Below are positions 7,570-15,710 of a stretch of 34,825 nt of DNA, one piece after another. A model generated the notes under the pieces. The model made no database searches and had not been told where the DNA came from. It worked only from the letters and a program-made list of their open reading frames with translations. A program made the translations under genes and the position numbers. This stretch comes from JAKJBL01 sp964461335 (GTDB lineage Bacteria > Bacillota > Clostridia > Christensenellales > CAG-138). Every line of letters begins with the position of its first letter. Within the stretch, counting starts at the first letter, position 1. The stretch lies in NCBI GenBank assembly GCA_964461335.1, contig CAYWTY010000008.1, forward strand, positions 1 through 34,825. The letters are read 5' to 3'.

Positions 7570-9042
7570 ATGAAGAAGATACCTACAAAACGGATACTCG
7601 CCCTTATGTGCGCGTTGATGCTCATAGGCCTCTTGGGCTGCTCTGACACTCAGGAGGTACAGGGCATAACCTCCCCTGTAAAGCCGCCCGTTTCAACGCC
7701 CTCCGCCACGACGGAGTTGCTAAAGCCCGCGACATATGTTATCGGAATCAATGCCGCTATTTATGAAAAAGACAGCAACTGGCGCATATTTCGCCTGGAT
7801 GATGTGCAGGAGGTCACTGTGCTTCCCAATGTGCCCGAAGGGATGTTGTTCGACCACTGGGAGATAGATGGCGCGGTTGCCACAAAAGGCGATGAGAACG
7901 GCATCATCCTAAGTGTTTATGAAACAACCGTAGTGGAGGCGGTGCTGCGGCCGCTAAAGAAGGCAGCCACTGTAAACGCTTCCATGCGTTTTGTCAACAG
8001 CAAGAACGCACCTGTTGGCGATATATTCACCGAACTGGTATTTGAAAACGATTATCAGGAGCTTAGCAACACGATGCCCGGCGGTAATGTAACGCTGTTC
8101 GTGCAAGCGGAGATACCCAATGAACAAAGTATGGACTATTGGCTTATAAACGGCGTACCGCACTTTTTCGGAGGCAAGGTCACTGAATTCGTTGTGAAGG
8201 AGCTTAACGCGGCGACTGTGTATGAGGCGGTGCTTCTCTCAAAGGGCGCAAAACCGACTCTGCCATCCCCTACGGACGCGCAACCTGTTAAATCAGAGCT
8301 TTTGGCGGCAGTCAGCGGCAATGTCAGCGACAGTTCCGGCTATGAGCAGTATGCAGTTGGCGTGGGTTGTACTGTGGGTGATGGCGCGCGCCTGCATACC
8401 CTTAACGGGCTGACGGAGGTTTTAGCTACAGCCTCTCTGGCAGAGGGCTTTGTGCTCAACCATTGGGAGATAGATGGAGTACGGGTGGAGGGTACAAGCG
8501 AAAACAACCTGACACTACGCTTTTCAGCCGATAAAACAACCGTTGTGCGCGCTGTTATGCAGAAAGAGAGAGCGGTAACGTCCGTAAACTCGTATATGCG
8601 GTATCTTGATGAGCGGGGTGAGCCTTCAGGCGAGACCTTTTATACTTTGATGTTCGACGGCGAATATAGCTCAGCTATAGGGGCTATGCGCGGTGGCACA
8701 GTTACTGTACATGTTTGCGCCGAAATCCCCAAAGGACAGGCTGTCATAGGCTGGAAGATAAATGGCGTAGCATATTACCCAAACCAGCGCGTAAGCTCTT
8801 TCATCGTGCAAAATCAGGATGTGAGTACGGAATACGAACCTATATTCCACACGCCCACTACCCCCAAACCCAAGCCTTCGGCTACCCTTGAGCCAACGCC
8901 GTCCCCCCCTCCACCGCAACCCGATGATTCGGGGTCAGCAGACCATGGATCTGGGCCTGTTAACAATGATCCTGGGCCTGTTAACCCAGATTCAGAGCCC
9001 TTTGACCCAGGCGGCGGATATGTCGCGCAAGGCATTGTATGA
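7570..9042 (+). CDS. Lipoprotein with duplicated InlB-like beta repeats
   Basis: This 490-residue protein has a lipoprotein signal ending LIGLLGC. The body is an internal duplication: residues about 55-220 and 255-425 each contain a W-x-IDG unit (FDHWEIDG, LNHWEIDG) followed by a W-x-ING unit (MDYWLINGV, VIGWKINGV). That gives four related beta modules in the order A-B-A-B. The W-x-I-[DN]-G signature resembles divergent InlB B-repeats, which are surface-exposed binding or spacer modules. The last 65 residues are a Pro/Asp/Gly-rich tail (for example PTPSPPPPQPDD), suited to the cell wall space. The ATG has AAAGGAG upstream. No sortase motif is seen. The ligand is unknown. Confidence 0.7.
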   Translation: MKKIPTKRILALMCALMLIGLLGCSDTQEVQGITSPVKPPVSTPSATTELLKPATYVIGINAAIYEKDSNWRIFRLDDVQEVTVLPNVPEGMLFDHWEIDGAVATKGDENGIILSVYETTVVEAVLRPLKKAATVNASMRFVNSKNAPVGDIFTELVFENDYQELSNTMPGGNVTLFVQAEIPNEQSMDYWLINGVPHFFGGKVTEFVVKELNAATVYEAVLLSKGAKPTLPSPTDAQPVKSELLAAVSGNVSDSSGYEQYAVGVGCTVGDGARLHTLNGLTEVLATASLAEGFVLNHWEIDGVRVEGTSENNLTLRFSADKTTVVRAVMQKERAVTSVNSYMRYLDERGEPSGETFYTLMFDGEYSSAIGAMRGGTVTVHVCAEIPKGQAVIGWKINGVAYYPNQRVSSFIVQNQDVSTEYEPIFHTPTTPKPKPSATLEPTPSPPPPQPDDSGSADHGSGPVNNDPGPVNPDSEPFDPGGGYVAQGIV

Positions 9043-9198
9043 TTATTATATATGCTGCGTGCCCTTGCCGCCCGGCAGGCAACTTTATGCTGCCGAGTAT
9101 AGATGTTAAAAGAAGGGTTTAGTTTCGATTGATAACGGTAATCGCGAATGTCCCAATTCAACAATACTCAAACACCGCCATTAACGGAGGGTAAATAC

Positions 9199-9669
9199 AT
9201 GGCTGCTAAAAAACTCCTGCTAGTAAGTATGCTGTTGCTATCTATCGTGCTGTTGTGTGCATGCGGAGATATTATAGTTGAACCGAAATGGGTCGTTGGC
9301 ATCAAGGGTGCGGAAGCTGTTGTGTTTTCCAGTATAGACTATGCCAAGCTTGATGAAATTAGCTTAACAGTTGAAATGTCGCAGCCCAATGGCAGCGTCA
9401 AAGAGGTTACCCTGCAAGGCGTCAGTTTTAAGGATGTTCTGGATTATCTCGGCATAACGGAATATTCTTCCATAATATTGACCGCACGCGATGATTCAGC
9501 TGTCGAGTATTTGCGCGAAGTTGCAGAGGATACTTCCACTATTCTTGCCGTAAAGGTTGATGGCAAAGAGGTATGGGAGGATGGTTTTGCCGTCATCCGG
9601 GTAATTGCAGCAAATCAGCCTGAAACTATGTGGCTTTGGAACCTCAAAACGCTAACAGTGAACCCATAA
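9199..9669 (+). CDS. Small lipoprotein resembling a sulfite-oxidase-fold (molybdopterin-binding) domain
   Basis: This 156-residue lipoprotein (signal ending LLCAC) continues the lipoprotein cluster after a 156-base gap containing a CGGCAG/CTGCCG hairpin (9073-9095). The mature part (LTVEMSQPNGSVKEVTLQGVSFKDVLDYLGI, ILTARDDSAVEYL, ILAVKVDGKEVWEDGFAVIRVI, MWLWNLKTLTV) follows the layout of the oxidoreductase molybdopterin-binding fold. It is short and lacks an obvious cofactor Cys in the body, so it may only share the fold. The ATG at 9199 has CGGAGGG at 9185-9191; an upstream in-frame ATG at 9148 lacks a site and would displace the signal peptide. Its stop is 5 bases from the convergent LuxR-type gene. 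Confidence 0.6.
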   Translation: MAAKKLLLVSMLLLSIVLLCACGDIIVEPKWVVGIKGAEAVVFSSIDYAKLDEISLTVEMSQPNGSVKEVTLQGVSFKDVLDYLGITEYSSIILTARDDSAVEYLREVAEDTSTILAVKVDGKEVWEDGFAVIRVIAANQPETMWLWNLKTLTVNP

Positions 9670-9674
9670 TGCAA

Positions 9675-11048
9675 TTACGCTTTGTGCCCAAGCTTATAAT
9701 CGGTAATAAGGGCTACGCGGCTAAATAGACCGCTTTTTCTGAACAAATTGCTGACATGGAACTTGACCGTACTCTCGGTGATATAGAGCGCACCGGCTAT
9801 CTCTGCGTTGGACATACCCCGTATCATAAGCAGGAAGATTTCCTGCTCCCGCGGAGAGAAGCCAAAGCGGGCGGCATACTCGGTAAACCGTTGCTTTTCC
9901 GCTTCTAGGGGGTTTGCTACGGATGAATACAGTTTTTGATAAAGCGGAAAGAAAAGGACAATTATAAGCGCAAAAACCGCTCCTGAAAGAAGGATGAGCG
10001 GAATGCCTGTAAATAACCCCACGCCAAGCGTACCCGCCGCCTCGCCAAGGCGACCCGCCAGCAGCCCTAATACGGCAAGCTCAGGTAAGCTTGTTTTTGC
10101 AGAAATATCTAAAAATATGAGTATGCGATAGGTCGACCAAAACCCCAGAAACAGATAGGCCAGCATCCACATGACTGCTTGCCCTGATGCACTGCTCCCT
10201 AGAGCCAACGCACCAAATGGGAAGGCTAGCGCCGCTAAACAGCATATCGCCCCCCAGCGACGATTTTTGTCGCTGACAACGCCTGCTACGATAAGGCCAA
10301 CACCGTAAAACGCGCGTGTGAATTCAACATGCACACTGCCTGAAGCAAACTTTAGCGGGAAAGCAAAACCGAGCGTGTTTTCCATCGACAAAAGAAACAG
10401 CACAGCCGCTGCAAGCCAAATAAGTTTTTTACTAAAGCCGGCGCTAACTAACTCCCCCATCTCCTCCGGCTTTGAAGGCGTGGAAACCCGCCATAAGAGC
10501 GGCAGCGACAAGGCGGCGAGCACTGCTATGGCAAAAAAGCTGGCGCTATTCCATAGAAACCTTCCGCCCATTGGCAGGGAAATAAGCCATGTAGCGATGC
10601 TACCGAAGGCATATGCACAGCCAAACACAATCCCTCGCCGCTCTTGTGGGATGCCTGTTGAGAGCCTTGTTAGATAACAGCCGGAAAGAACACCGATAGC
10701 TAGGTTGAGCAGTGCGCCGGTGATGATTATGAGCGCAAGCGAGGTTGAAAACAGTGACGCAGCAGTGCAAACTACCCCAAAAATGGTAGTTCCAAGAGGA
10801 AGCGCCCGCCCGCCAGCAAACGCAGAGCGTTTTTTATAAAGTAGAGCTACCGCGCCAATACCCACCGCTTGGCAAATGTAGTAGGCACCGCATACCAGAA
10901 GGTTTACAATTGCTCCATCAAGCAGCAGCATCATCCGATAAGCCTGCGAAATATAGGCTGCACCCGTCCAAAGAAAACCAAGACCGATTAGCGCGCCTAT
11001 ATATATGTATTTGTGCTTGAGCGTTATAACGGAACTATTTTCCCCCAT
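9675..11048 (-). CDS. Membrane-anchored LuxR-family regulator with MFS-like N-terminal domain
   Basis: This 457-residue protein has about twelve hydrophobic segments in residues 10-365, arranged like a major facilitator domain. A LuxR/GerE helix-turn-helix follows at the C-terminus (FSPREQEIFLLMIRGMSNAEIAGALYITESTVKFHVSNLF). Such fusions are thought to sense a signal in or across the membrane and regulate a nearby gene; the ligand is unknown. The ATG at 11048 (MGENSSVITLKHKY) has AAAGG nine to ten bases upstream and puts the first helix near the N-terminus; an in-frame start at 11147 would add an unusual polar extension. It is divergent from the NapH-like gene at 11272, its most likely target apart from itself. 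Confidence 0.8.
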   Translation of the reverse strand: MGENSSVITLKHKYIYIGALIGLGFLWTGAAYISQAYRMMLLLDGAIVNLLVCGAYYICQAVGIGAVALLYKKRSAFAGGRALPLGTTIFGVVCTAASLFSTSLALIIITGALLNLAIGVLSGCYLTRLSTGIPQERRGIVFGCAYAFGSIATWLISLPMGGRFLWNSASFFAIAVLAALSLPLLWRVSTPSKPEEMGELVSAGFSKKLIWLAAAVLFLLSMENTLGFAFPLKFASGSVHVEFTRAFYGVGLIVAGVVSDKNRRWGAICCLAALAFPFGALALGSSASGQAVMWMLAYLFLGFWSTYRILIFLDISAKTSLPELAVLGLLAGRLGEAAGTLGVGLFTGIPLILLSGAVFALIIVLFFPLYQKLYSSVANPLEAEKQRFTEYAARFGFSPREQEIFLLMIRGMSNAEIAGALYITESTVKFHVSNLFRKSGLFSRVALITDYKLGHKA

Positions 11049-11200
11049 AATTCGCTGCCTTTCCCATTCATTTTCACTATTATTTATACCATACAGTTTA
11101 AGGTTATCCAAGTACAAAGAATGGGAGCAATGCTGCTTGTTGCGCACCTAAAGTCACTTCGTCTTATCAGTTACAACTTTTTCATAATGAGCATTCATAG

Positions 11201-11243
11201 TGTTACATTAGTAACAGATTTTTGTATGCTCAATCAATATAAT
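11201..11243 (+). promoter_or_regulatory. Crp/Fnr-type operator and -10 box of the NapH-like gene
   Basis: TGTTACATTAGTAACA (11201-11216) is a perfect inverted repeat with a 4-base spacer. TATAAT follows at 11238-11243, 21 bases after the operator, and no good -35 box is present. If transcription starts near 11250, the operator centre lies at about -41.5, the classical class II activator position. The same operator and spacing occur at 30971-31013. Confidence 0.7.
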
Positions 11244-11271
11244 AATATTAGCTCAATAGGAGGCAAATATT

Positions 11272-11904
11272 ATGAAATACTTAGCCAACATCGTTCGTGT
11301 ATTATTTCTTGCAATATTTCTGTTTTTGCTTGTAAACGGGAAAGTAATGCTGTGGCTTGCCCTTTTCGCAGTAAGCTTGATTGCCGCCTTTTTCTTAGGG
11401 CGAGTATATTGCGGCTATATCTGCCCAATGAACACTCTGATGCTTCCTGTCGAATGGCTTTCAAAGAAGCTGAAACTGCAAACGGATAAGTCTCCCAGGT
11501 GGCTAAAGAACGGATATTTTACATGGATTGCGCTATTTGTCAGTGTAGCAGTTATGCTGCTATCTAAAAGGCTGTTGCATATTAACTTGCCTGTTCTTCC
11601 ATTCTGGCTGGCCGTCTCTCTGCTTGTAACACTTAGATATAAACCGGAAGTATTCCACAACCTTATCTGCCCTTTTGGCACGTTGCAAAGGAGCTTTGGC
11701 CGATTTGCGATGTTTTCGGTAAAAGTACATGAGGATGACTGCATTGGCTGCAAGCTATGTGAAAAGGAGTGCCCATCTCATGCCATAGTCGTTTCCAATG
11801 AGAATAAAAAGGCTGTTATTAACACCGCATTTTGTCACCAGTGCACAAATTGCAGGTTAGTATGCCCCAAAAATGCAATTCACTACTCCAAAAATAGAAT
11901 TTAA
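11272..11904 (+). CDS. NapH-like membrane protein with two [4Fe-4S] clusters
   Basis: This 210-residue electron-transfer protein has hydrophobic segments at about residues 8-42, 83-98 and 107-121. Cys motifs of the NapH/CcoG/NosR type face the membrane: YCGYICP (C47, C51) and ICPFG (C133). The C-terminal domain holds two ferredoxin motifs, C157-x2-C160-x2-C163-x3-C167P and C188-x2-C191-x2-C194-x3-C198P. The family passes electrons between quinol or ferredoxin and periplasmic redox partners. It lacks nap or nos neighbours, so its partner is unknown. The ATG has TAGGAGG upstream. Its promoter carries a Crp/Fnr-like operator, and it is divergent from a membrane LuxR-type regulator, so two regulators may act here. 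Confidence 0.8.
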   Translation: MKYLANIVRVLFLAIFLFLLVNGKVMLWLALFAVSLIAAFFLGRVYCGYICPMNTLMLPVEWLSKKLKLQTDKSPRWLKNGYFTWIALFVSVAVMLLSKRLLHINLPVLPFWLAVSLLVTLRYKPEVFHNLICPFGTLQRSFGRFAMFSVKVHEDDCIGCKLCEKECPSHAIVVSNENKKAVINTAFCHQCTNCRLVCPKNAIHYSKNRI

Positions 11905-12072
11905 GACTGTACTTATGGCAGTTAGGACATACGATACCCAGTTGATGCATTACAGCTTTTTATTTTTAAGGAGTTAATTGTACTATGCCAATATAAACTC
12001 GGCGGCAATATCACATAAGGTATGCAGGATTATAAATATACAAAGTATTTTTACACTTATTCAACCCTGCAA

Positions 12073-12102
12073 TTGAAAACATATGTCGAATTATTGTATA
12101 AT
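12073..12102 (+). promoter_or_regulatory. Sigma-A promoter of the tup-moe operon
   Basis: TTGAAA (12073-12078), an 18-base spacer and a consensus TATAAT (12097-12102) lie 118 bases before the tupA ATG. Transcription from here would produce a leader of about 110 bases that holds the riboswitch-like fold. Confidence 0.75.
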
Positions 12103-12120
12103 GTTTAAGGAATGAAATTG

Positions 12121-12213
12121 CTCCGATGCAACAAACCTAAAAATAGTTTATTCATGGTAGTTGCACAACGGGTGTAAAGGGAAACCCTTACGCCTCCCGT
12201 ATTTGGAAAGGAG
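12121..12213 (+). promoter_or_regulatory. Probable molybdenum/tungsten cofactor (Moco/Tuco) riboswitch
   Basis: The leader of tupA can form a three-way junction. CTCC (12121-12124) pairs with GGAG of the ribosome binding site (12210-12213). TGCAAC (12127-12132) pairs with GTTGCA (12160-12165), with ACC/GGT inside. CGGG (12169-12172) pairs with CCCG (12196-12199), with an inner stem capped by GGGAAACCC (12179-12187). The block CGCCTCCCG...GGAAAGGAG matches my memory of the Moco RNA motif consensus. Its place before a tungstate importer and moeA genes fits. Because the basal stem covers the Shine-Dalgarno sequence, cofactor binding would be expected to lower translation of tupA. Whether it prefers Moco or Tuco cannot be decided by eye. 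Confidence 0.7.
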
Positions 12214-12219
12214 ACAATA

Positions 12220-13047
12220 ATGAAACGTATATTTATTTTCTTGCTTATTGCATTGCTCGTATTTAGTTCTTTTGCTTGTTCGCAAAAGAAGCCAGCGCCG
12301 AAGGCAGAACTTCGCGTGTCCACAACAACATCAGTAAACGACTCAGGGTTATTGCCATATCTGCAGCCAATTTTTGAAGCTGACACAGGGTACAAGCTCG
12401 AAATAACATCTGCAGGCACTGGCGCTGCAATTGAAAAGGGCAGAACTGGTGACGCAGATATTCTCTTGGTACACGCTAAGTCCTCTGAAGAAGAATTCAT
12501 TTCGCAGGGTTTCTCAGAAAAGCGTATTCCTTTTATGCATAACTTCTTTGTCATCGTAGGCCCGGCAGATGACCCTGCAGGAGTGAAGTCCGCAGCAAAT
12601 GCTGTTAAGGCTTTTGAAATGATTGCACAAACCGAAGGTGTGAAGTTTGTTTCCCGCGGCGACAAATCCGGCACACATACAGCAGAGCTAAAAATATGGG
12701 CTGCTGCTGCTATTGAACCAGAAGGCAAGGATTATTACGTTAGCACTGGTCAAGGTATGGGCACTTCGCTCAATATAGCAGCTGAACAACAGGCCTATAT
12801 ACTTACTGATAAAGCTACCTACTTAGCGCATGCAAAACGGGCAGAGCTCAACTTGCTATTAGAAGAGTCGCCAGACCTAAAGAATACATATTCACTCTTG
12901 ATTATCAACAAAGATAAATGGCCTGAAACTAATGTTGATGGTGCACAGGCGCTTGTGGATTGGCTGACGAGCGACAAAGCGAAGCAACTTATTGCTGAGT
13001 TTGGTGTTGCTGAATACGGCGAGGGGCTGTTTTTTAACGGAGAATAG
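12220..13047 (+). CDS. tupA: Tungstate ABC importer, substrate-binding lipoprotein
   Basis: This 275-residue lipoprotein (signal ending FSSFAC) captures tungstate outside the cell. It carries the TupA hallmarks: RVSTTTSVNDSGLLPYL with the TTTS oxyanion loop near residues 38-41, SAGTGAAIEKGRTGDADILLVH, and SRGDKSGTHTAELKIW. These distinguish TupA from molybdate-binding ModA. The ATG at 12220 has AAAGGAG upstream, and that site is part of the predicted riboswitch stem. It heads the tupABC-moeA-moeA-MOSC operon. Tungstate specificity is from the family; some members also bind molybdate weakly. Confidence 0.92.
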   Translation: MKRIFIFLLIALLVFSSFACSQKKPAPKAELRVSTTTSVNDSGLLPYLQPIFEADTGYKLEITSAGTGAAIEKGRTGDADILLVHAKSSEEEFISQGFSEKRIPFMHNFFVIVGPADDPAGVKSAANAVKAFEMIAQTEGVKFVSRGDKSGTHTAELKIWAAAAIEPEGKDYYVSTGQGMGTSLNIAAEQQAYILTDKATYLAHAKRAELNLLLEESPDLKNTYSLLIINKDKWPETNVDGAQALVDWLTSDKAKQLIAEFGVAEYGEGLFFNGE

Positions 13048-13121
13048 CTGCATCGCCTTATTTGGCTTTTGTTGTCATGGATTGATTTCATTCCAAATTT
13101 ATTTAATTGTTTGGTAAACCA

Positions 13122-13796
13122 ATGGCTAATACAGCAAAAATAATCGACATGCTCTTCGGTTCGAATAATGAATTACGCCAGATTGTTGGCATCACATTGC
13201 AAATGTCCTTTTTCAGCACTTTGATTTCGGCTGTGCTTGGCATTTTTTTTGGCTTGCTAATTGCAAGTAAAGAATTTCGTTTTAAGAGAATGTTGCTTCG
13301 CATAACAAATACGCTTATGTCCACACCATCCGTGCTAAGCGGCCTTCTGGTTTTCCTTTTGCTCTCACGCAGTGGCCCGCTAGGTTCGTTAGGATTACTG
13401 TTTAGCCTTACTTCCATGGTTATAGCACAAGTAGTGCTGATAACCCCTGTTATAACAAGCCTTTGTGCCGCAGCATTCGAATCGCGCTGGAACCAAATTC
13501 GCGAAACAGCAATTGGAATGGGCATGCCCTACCGAAAGCAGCTCATTTATACAATTTTTGAGCTTCGCAATCAACTTATTGCAATTGTACTTATGGGCTT
13601 TGGCCGCGCCATTTCAGAGGTGGGTTCTGTAAGTATAGTTGGCGGCAATATTCAGTTCAAAACTCGCGTGATGACGACTGCCATTGCAATGGTCGTGAAC
13701 ATGGGCGATTTTAATTTTGCGATTGCACTCGGAATTGTGTTATTGTTCATTGCGTTTACTGTAAATGCTATCGCAAACCGGCTTCGCCAAGATTAA
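13122..13796 (+). CDS. tupB: Tungstate ABC importer, permease
   Basis: This 224-residue membrane protein has five or six transmembrane helices. It carries an EAA-type loop (ETAIGMGMPYRKQLIYTIFE) and the ISEVGSVSIVGGNI segment typical of TupB and related permeases. Two copies would form the tungstate channel. The start is uncertain: the ATG at 13122 (MANTAKIIDML) lacks a clear ribosome binding site, and an in-frame TTG at 13107 has none either. It lies 74 bases after tupA and 20 bases before tupC. Confidence 0.9.
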   Translation: MANTAKIIDMLFGSNNELRQIVGITLQMSFFSTLISAVLGIFFGLLIASKEFRFKRMLLRITNTLMSTPSVLSGLLVFLLLSRSGPLGSLGLLFSLTSMVIAQVVLITPVITSLCAAAFESRWNQIRETAIGMGMPYRKQLIYTIFELRNQLIAIVLMGFGRAISEVGSVSIVGGNIQFKTRVMTTAIAMVVNMGDFNFAIALGIVLLFIAFTVNAIANRLRQD

Positions 13797-13816
13797 CGAA
13801 GCTTTTGAGGTAAACT

Positions 13817-14488
13817 TTGCTTATAATAAACAACATCTGTAAAACATATGCCCAAAAACGTGTTCTCTGCATCGAGAATCTATCCTTCTTGCCAAACAGG
13901 CGCTATGCTCTTATGGGGCCGAACGGTTCTGGCAAGAGCACACTCATGCGCATCCTCTCTGGGGTTATTAAACCGGATGAAGGCGCGAGCATTATAAATA
14001 ACAGTGAAGAAATCGGCTATGTGCCGCAACACCCATACGCTTTCAACTCATCTGTACTAAAGAATGTAATGATGGCAATGAATAACAAAAAGGCCCCCCC
14101 AGCCATTGCATTAAAGGCACTTGAAGAGGTTGGCATGTCTGATAAAGTACATCAGCGCGCCAATAAACTCTCGGGCGGGGAGTCGCAGCGTTTGGCTTTA
14201 GCGCGGGTGCTTGCTACAAAGCGTCACCTGCTGCTGCTGGATGAACCAACAGCTGCTGCAGATGTAAGCGGCACCGAACTCATTGAGAGCGCAATTGACC
14301 GCTATTGGCGCAATACGCAATGTACGCTGATTATCACAACCCACTCCCCTGCACAAGCGCTTAGAATTGCTGATGAAGTGCTTTTTATGCACGAGGGGAG
14401 GATTATTGAGCAGGGCGAGCCACATGATGTGCTGCTAAAAACCGAAAATAAGACAATCAGCGACTTTCTTAAGTATTGGAGGATATAG
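13817..14488 (+). CDS. tupC: Tungstate ABC importer, ATPase
   Basis: This 223-residue ATPase drives TupB. It shows Walker A GPNGSGKST (about residues 34-42), signature LSGGESQRLALARVL, Walker B LLLLDEPTAA and H-loop TTHSPAQAL. It lacks the C-terminal Mop domain of ModC-type ATPases, as is usual for TupC. It probably starts at TTG 13817, with GAGG six to seven bases upstream and no better in-frame start near. The stop is one base before the next start, so it is coupled to the moeA gene. Confidence 0.88.
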   Translation: MLIINNICKTYAQKRVLCIENLSFLPNRRYALMGPNGSGKSTLMRILSGVIKPDEGASIINNSEEIGYVPQHPYAFNSSVLKNVMMAMNNKKAPPAIALKALEEVGMSDKVHQRANKLSGGESQRLALARVLATKRHLLLLDEPTAAADVSGTELIESAIDRYWRNTQCTLIITTHSPAQALRIADEVLFMHEGRIIEQGEPHDVLLKTENKTISDFLKYWRI

Positions 14489-14489
14489 T

Positions 14490-15704
14490 TTGCTTCAAGT
14501 TATTGACTCAAAAGAAGCGCACCGTCTAATTGCCGAACGCTTCACACTCGAGCCGCAAGCCCATGAAATCCCGCTTGTACAAGCGAGCGGCTGTGTTTTA
14601 GCTGCAGATATTTTTGCCAGAGAGCATGTCCCGGGGTTCAACCGTTCAACAGTAGATGGGTATGCTGTCAACTCCTCAGATGTTTTTGGCTGTTCGGAGG
14701 CGATTCCTGCTCTGCTAAAGCTGCGTGGTGAAGTCGAAATGGGAGAAACATCCGGTTTCCAATGGCAGCGTGGCGACTGCTTCTACATACCAACCGGAGG
14801 TGAACTCCCTAAAGGAACGAATGCCATGGTAATGATTGAAAATGCAGAGCGCTTTTCTGATGATACTGTGGCAGTTTACAAACCGTCCGCACCAGGGCAG
14901 CACATCATTTTCCTTGGCGATGATATCAAACAGGGCGAAGTTGCAGCTTCTAGAGGGACAATTATTTCTGCACGCGAGATTGGTGCATTTGCAGCGCTTG
15001 GCGTTTCAAACGTGCCTGTGGTTAAAAGGCCAAGCGTTGGTATTATATCAACTGGCGATGAGCTCATTTCATTTGAAAAAACACCGAGCGGCGCACAGAT
15101 TCGCGATATCAACGGGCCAATGCTTAAATCTGCAGTAGAAGGCCTTGGAGGCAGAGCAGTATTTTATGGCATTGTAGCAGACGAATTTGAAGTACTGTGC
15201 AAGGTTGTTGAAAGTGCACTTGCTGAGTGCGACATGTTGCTTATTACCGGAGGAACATCCGTTGGCTACAAAGATGCGGCACACCAAGTAATAGAGACCT
15301 TTGGCGAGGTGTTTGTACATGGTATTGCCATAAAGCCAGGCAAACCCACGATTATTGGCAAGGCTGAAGGCAAGCCTATATTTGGGCTTCCTGGCCACCC
15401 GCTTGCAGCTTATTTCATGTTCGAAATATTCGTTCGTCCGCTTTTAACTAGCTTTGCAGGGTTAAAGGATACGCGCAAGCAAGTAGAGGCCACACTTTCT
15501 CGTGCAATTCCTTCAAACAATGGCAGAGAGGAGTATATCCCTGCTAAGATTGAGTGCGCTGCTGAAGTTTTAGCTGTGCCAATACTCGGCAAATCAGGGC
15601 TTATAACTACATTGTTAGGGGCAGATGGCTATATTTGCATACCAAGGGAAAGCGAAGGTCTATCAAAAGGATGCCTCACCAACGTTACATTATTTAGGAG
15701 CTAA
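14490..15704 (+). CDS. moeA: Molybdopterin molybdenumtransferase (MoeA)
   Basis: This 404-residue cytoplasmic enzyme inserts molybdate or tungstate into adenylylated molybdopterin. The MoeA domains are in order: the N-terminal hinge region with PGFNRSTVDGYAV near residue 50, the MPT-binding domain with ISTGDEL, LLITGGTSVGYKD and GLPGHPLAAYFMFE, and the C-terminal beta domain ending CIPRESEGLSKG. It probably starts at TTG 14490, one base after the tupC stop, with GGAGGA at 14478-14483. It sits beside a second, fused MoeA. Organisms that use both metals often keep two MoeA paralogues, and the link to tupABC suggests one handles tungstate. Confidence 0.9.
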   Translation: MLQVIDSKEAHRLIAERFTLEPQAHEIPLVQASGCVLAADIFAREHVPGFNRSTVDGYAVNSSDVFGCSEAIPALLKLRGEVEMGETSGFQWQRGDCFYIPTGGELPKGTNAMVMIENAERFSDDTVAVYKPSAPGQHIIFLGDDIKQGEVAASRGTIISAREIGAFAALGVSNVPVVKRPSVGIISTGDELISFEKTPSGAQIRDINGPMLKSAVEGLGGRAVFYGIVADEFEVLCKVVESALAECDMLLITGGTSVGYKDAAHQVIETFGEVFVHGIAIKPGKPTIIGKAEGKPIFGLPGHPLAAYFMFEIFVRPLLTSFAGLKDTRKQVEATLSRAIPSNNGREEYIPAKIECAAEVLAVPILGKSGLITTLLGADGYICIPRESEGLSKGCLTNVTLFRS

Positions 15705-15710
15705 AATAGA

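Noticed and set aside
8950..8990. Repeated GGGCCTGTTAAC in the lipoprotein gene
   Set aside because: It encodes the low-complexity GPVN segments of the C-terminal tail and is too short to be an attachment site.
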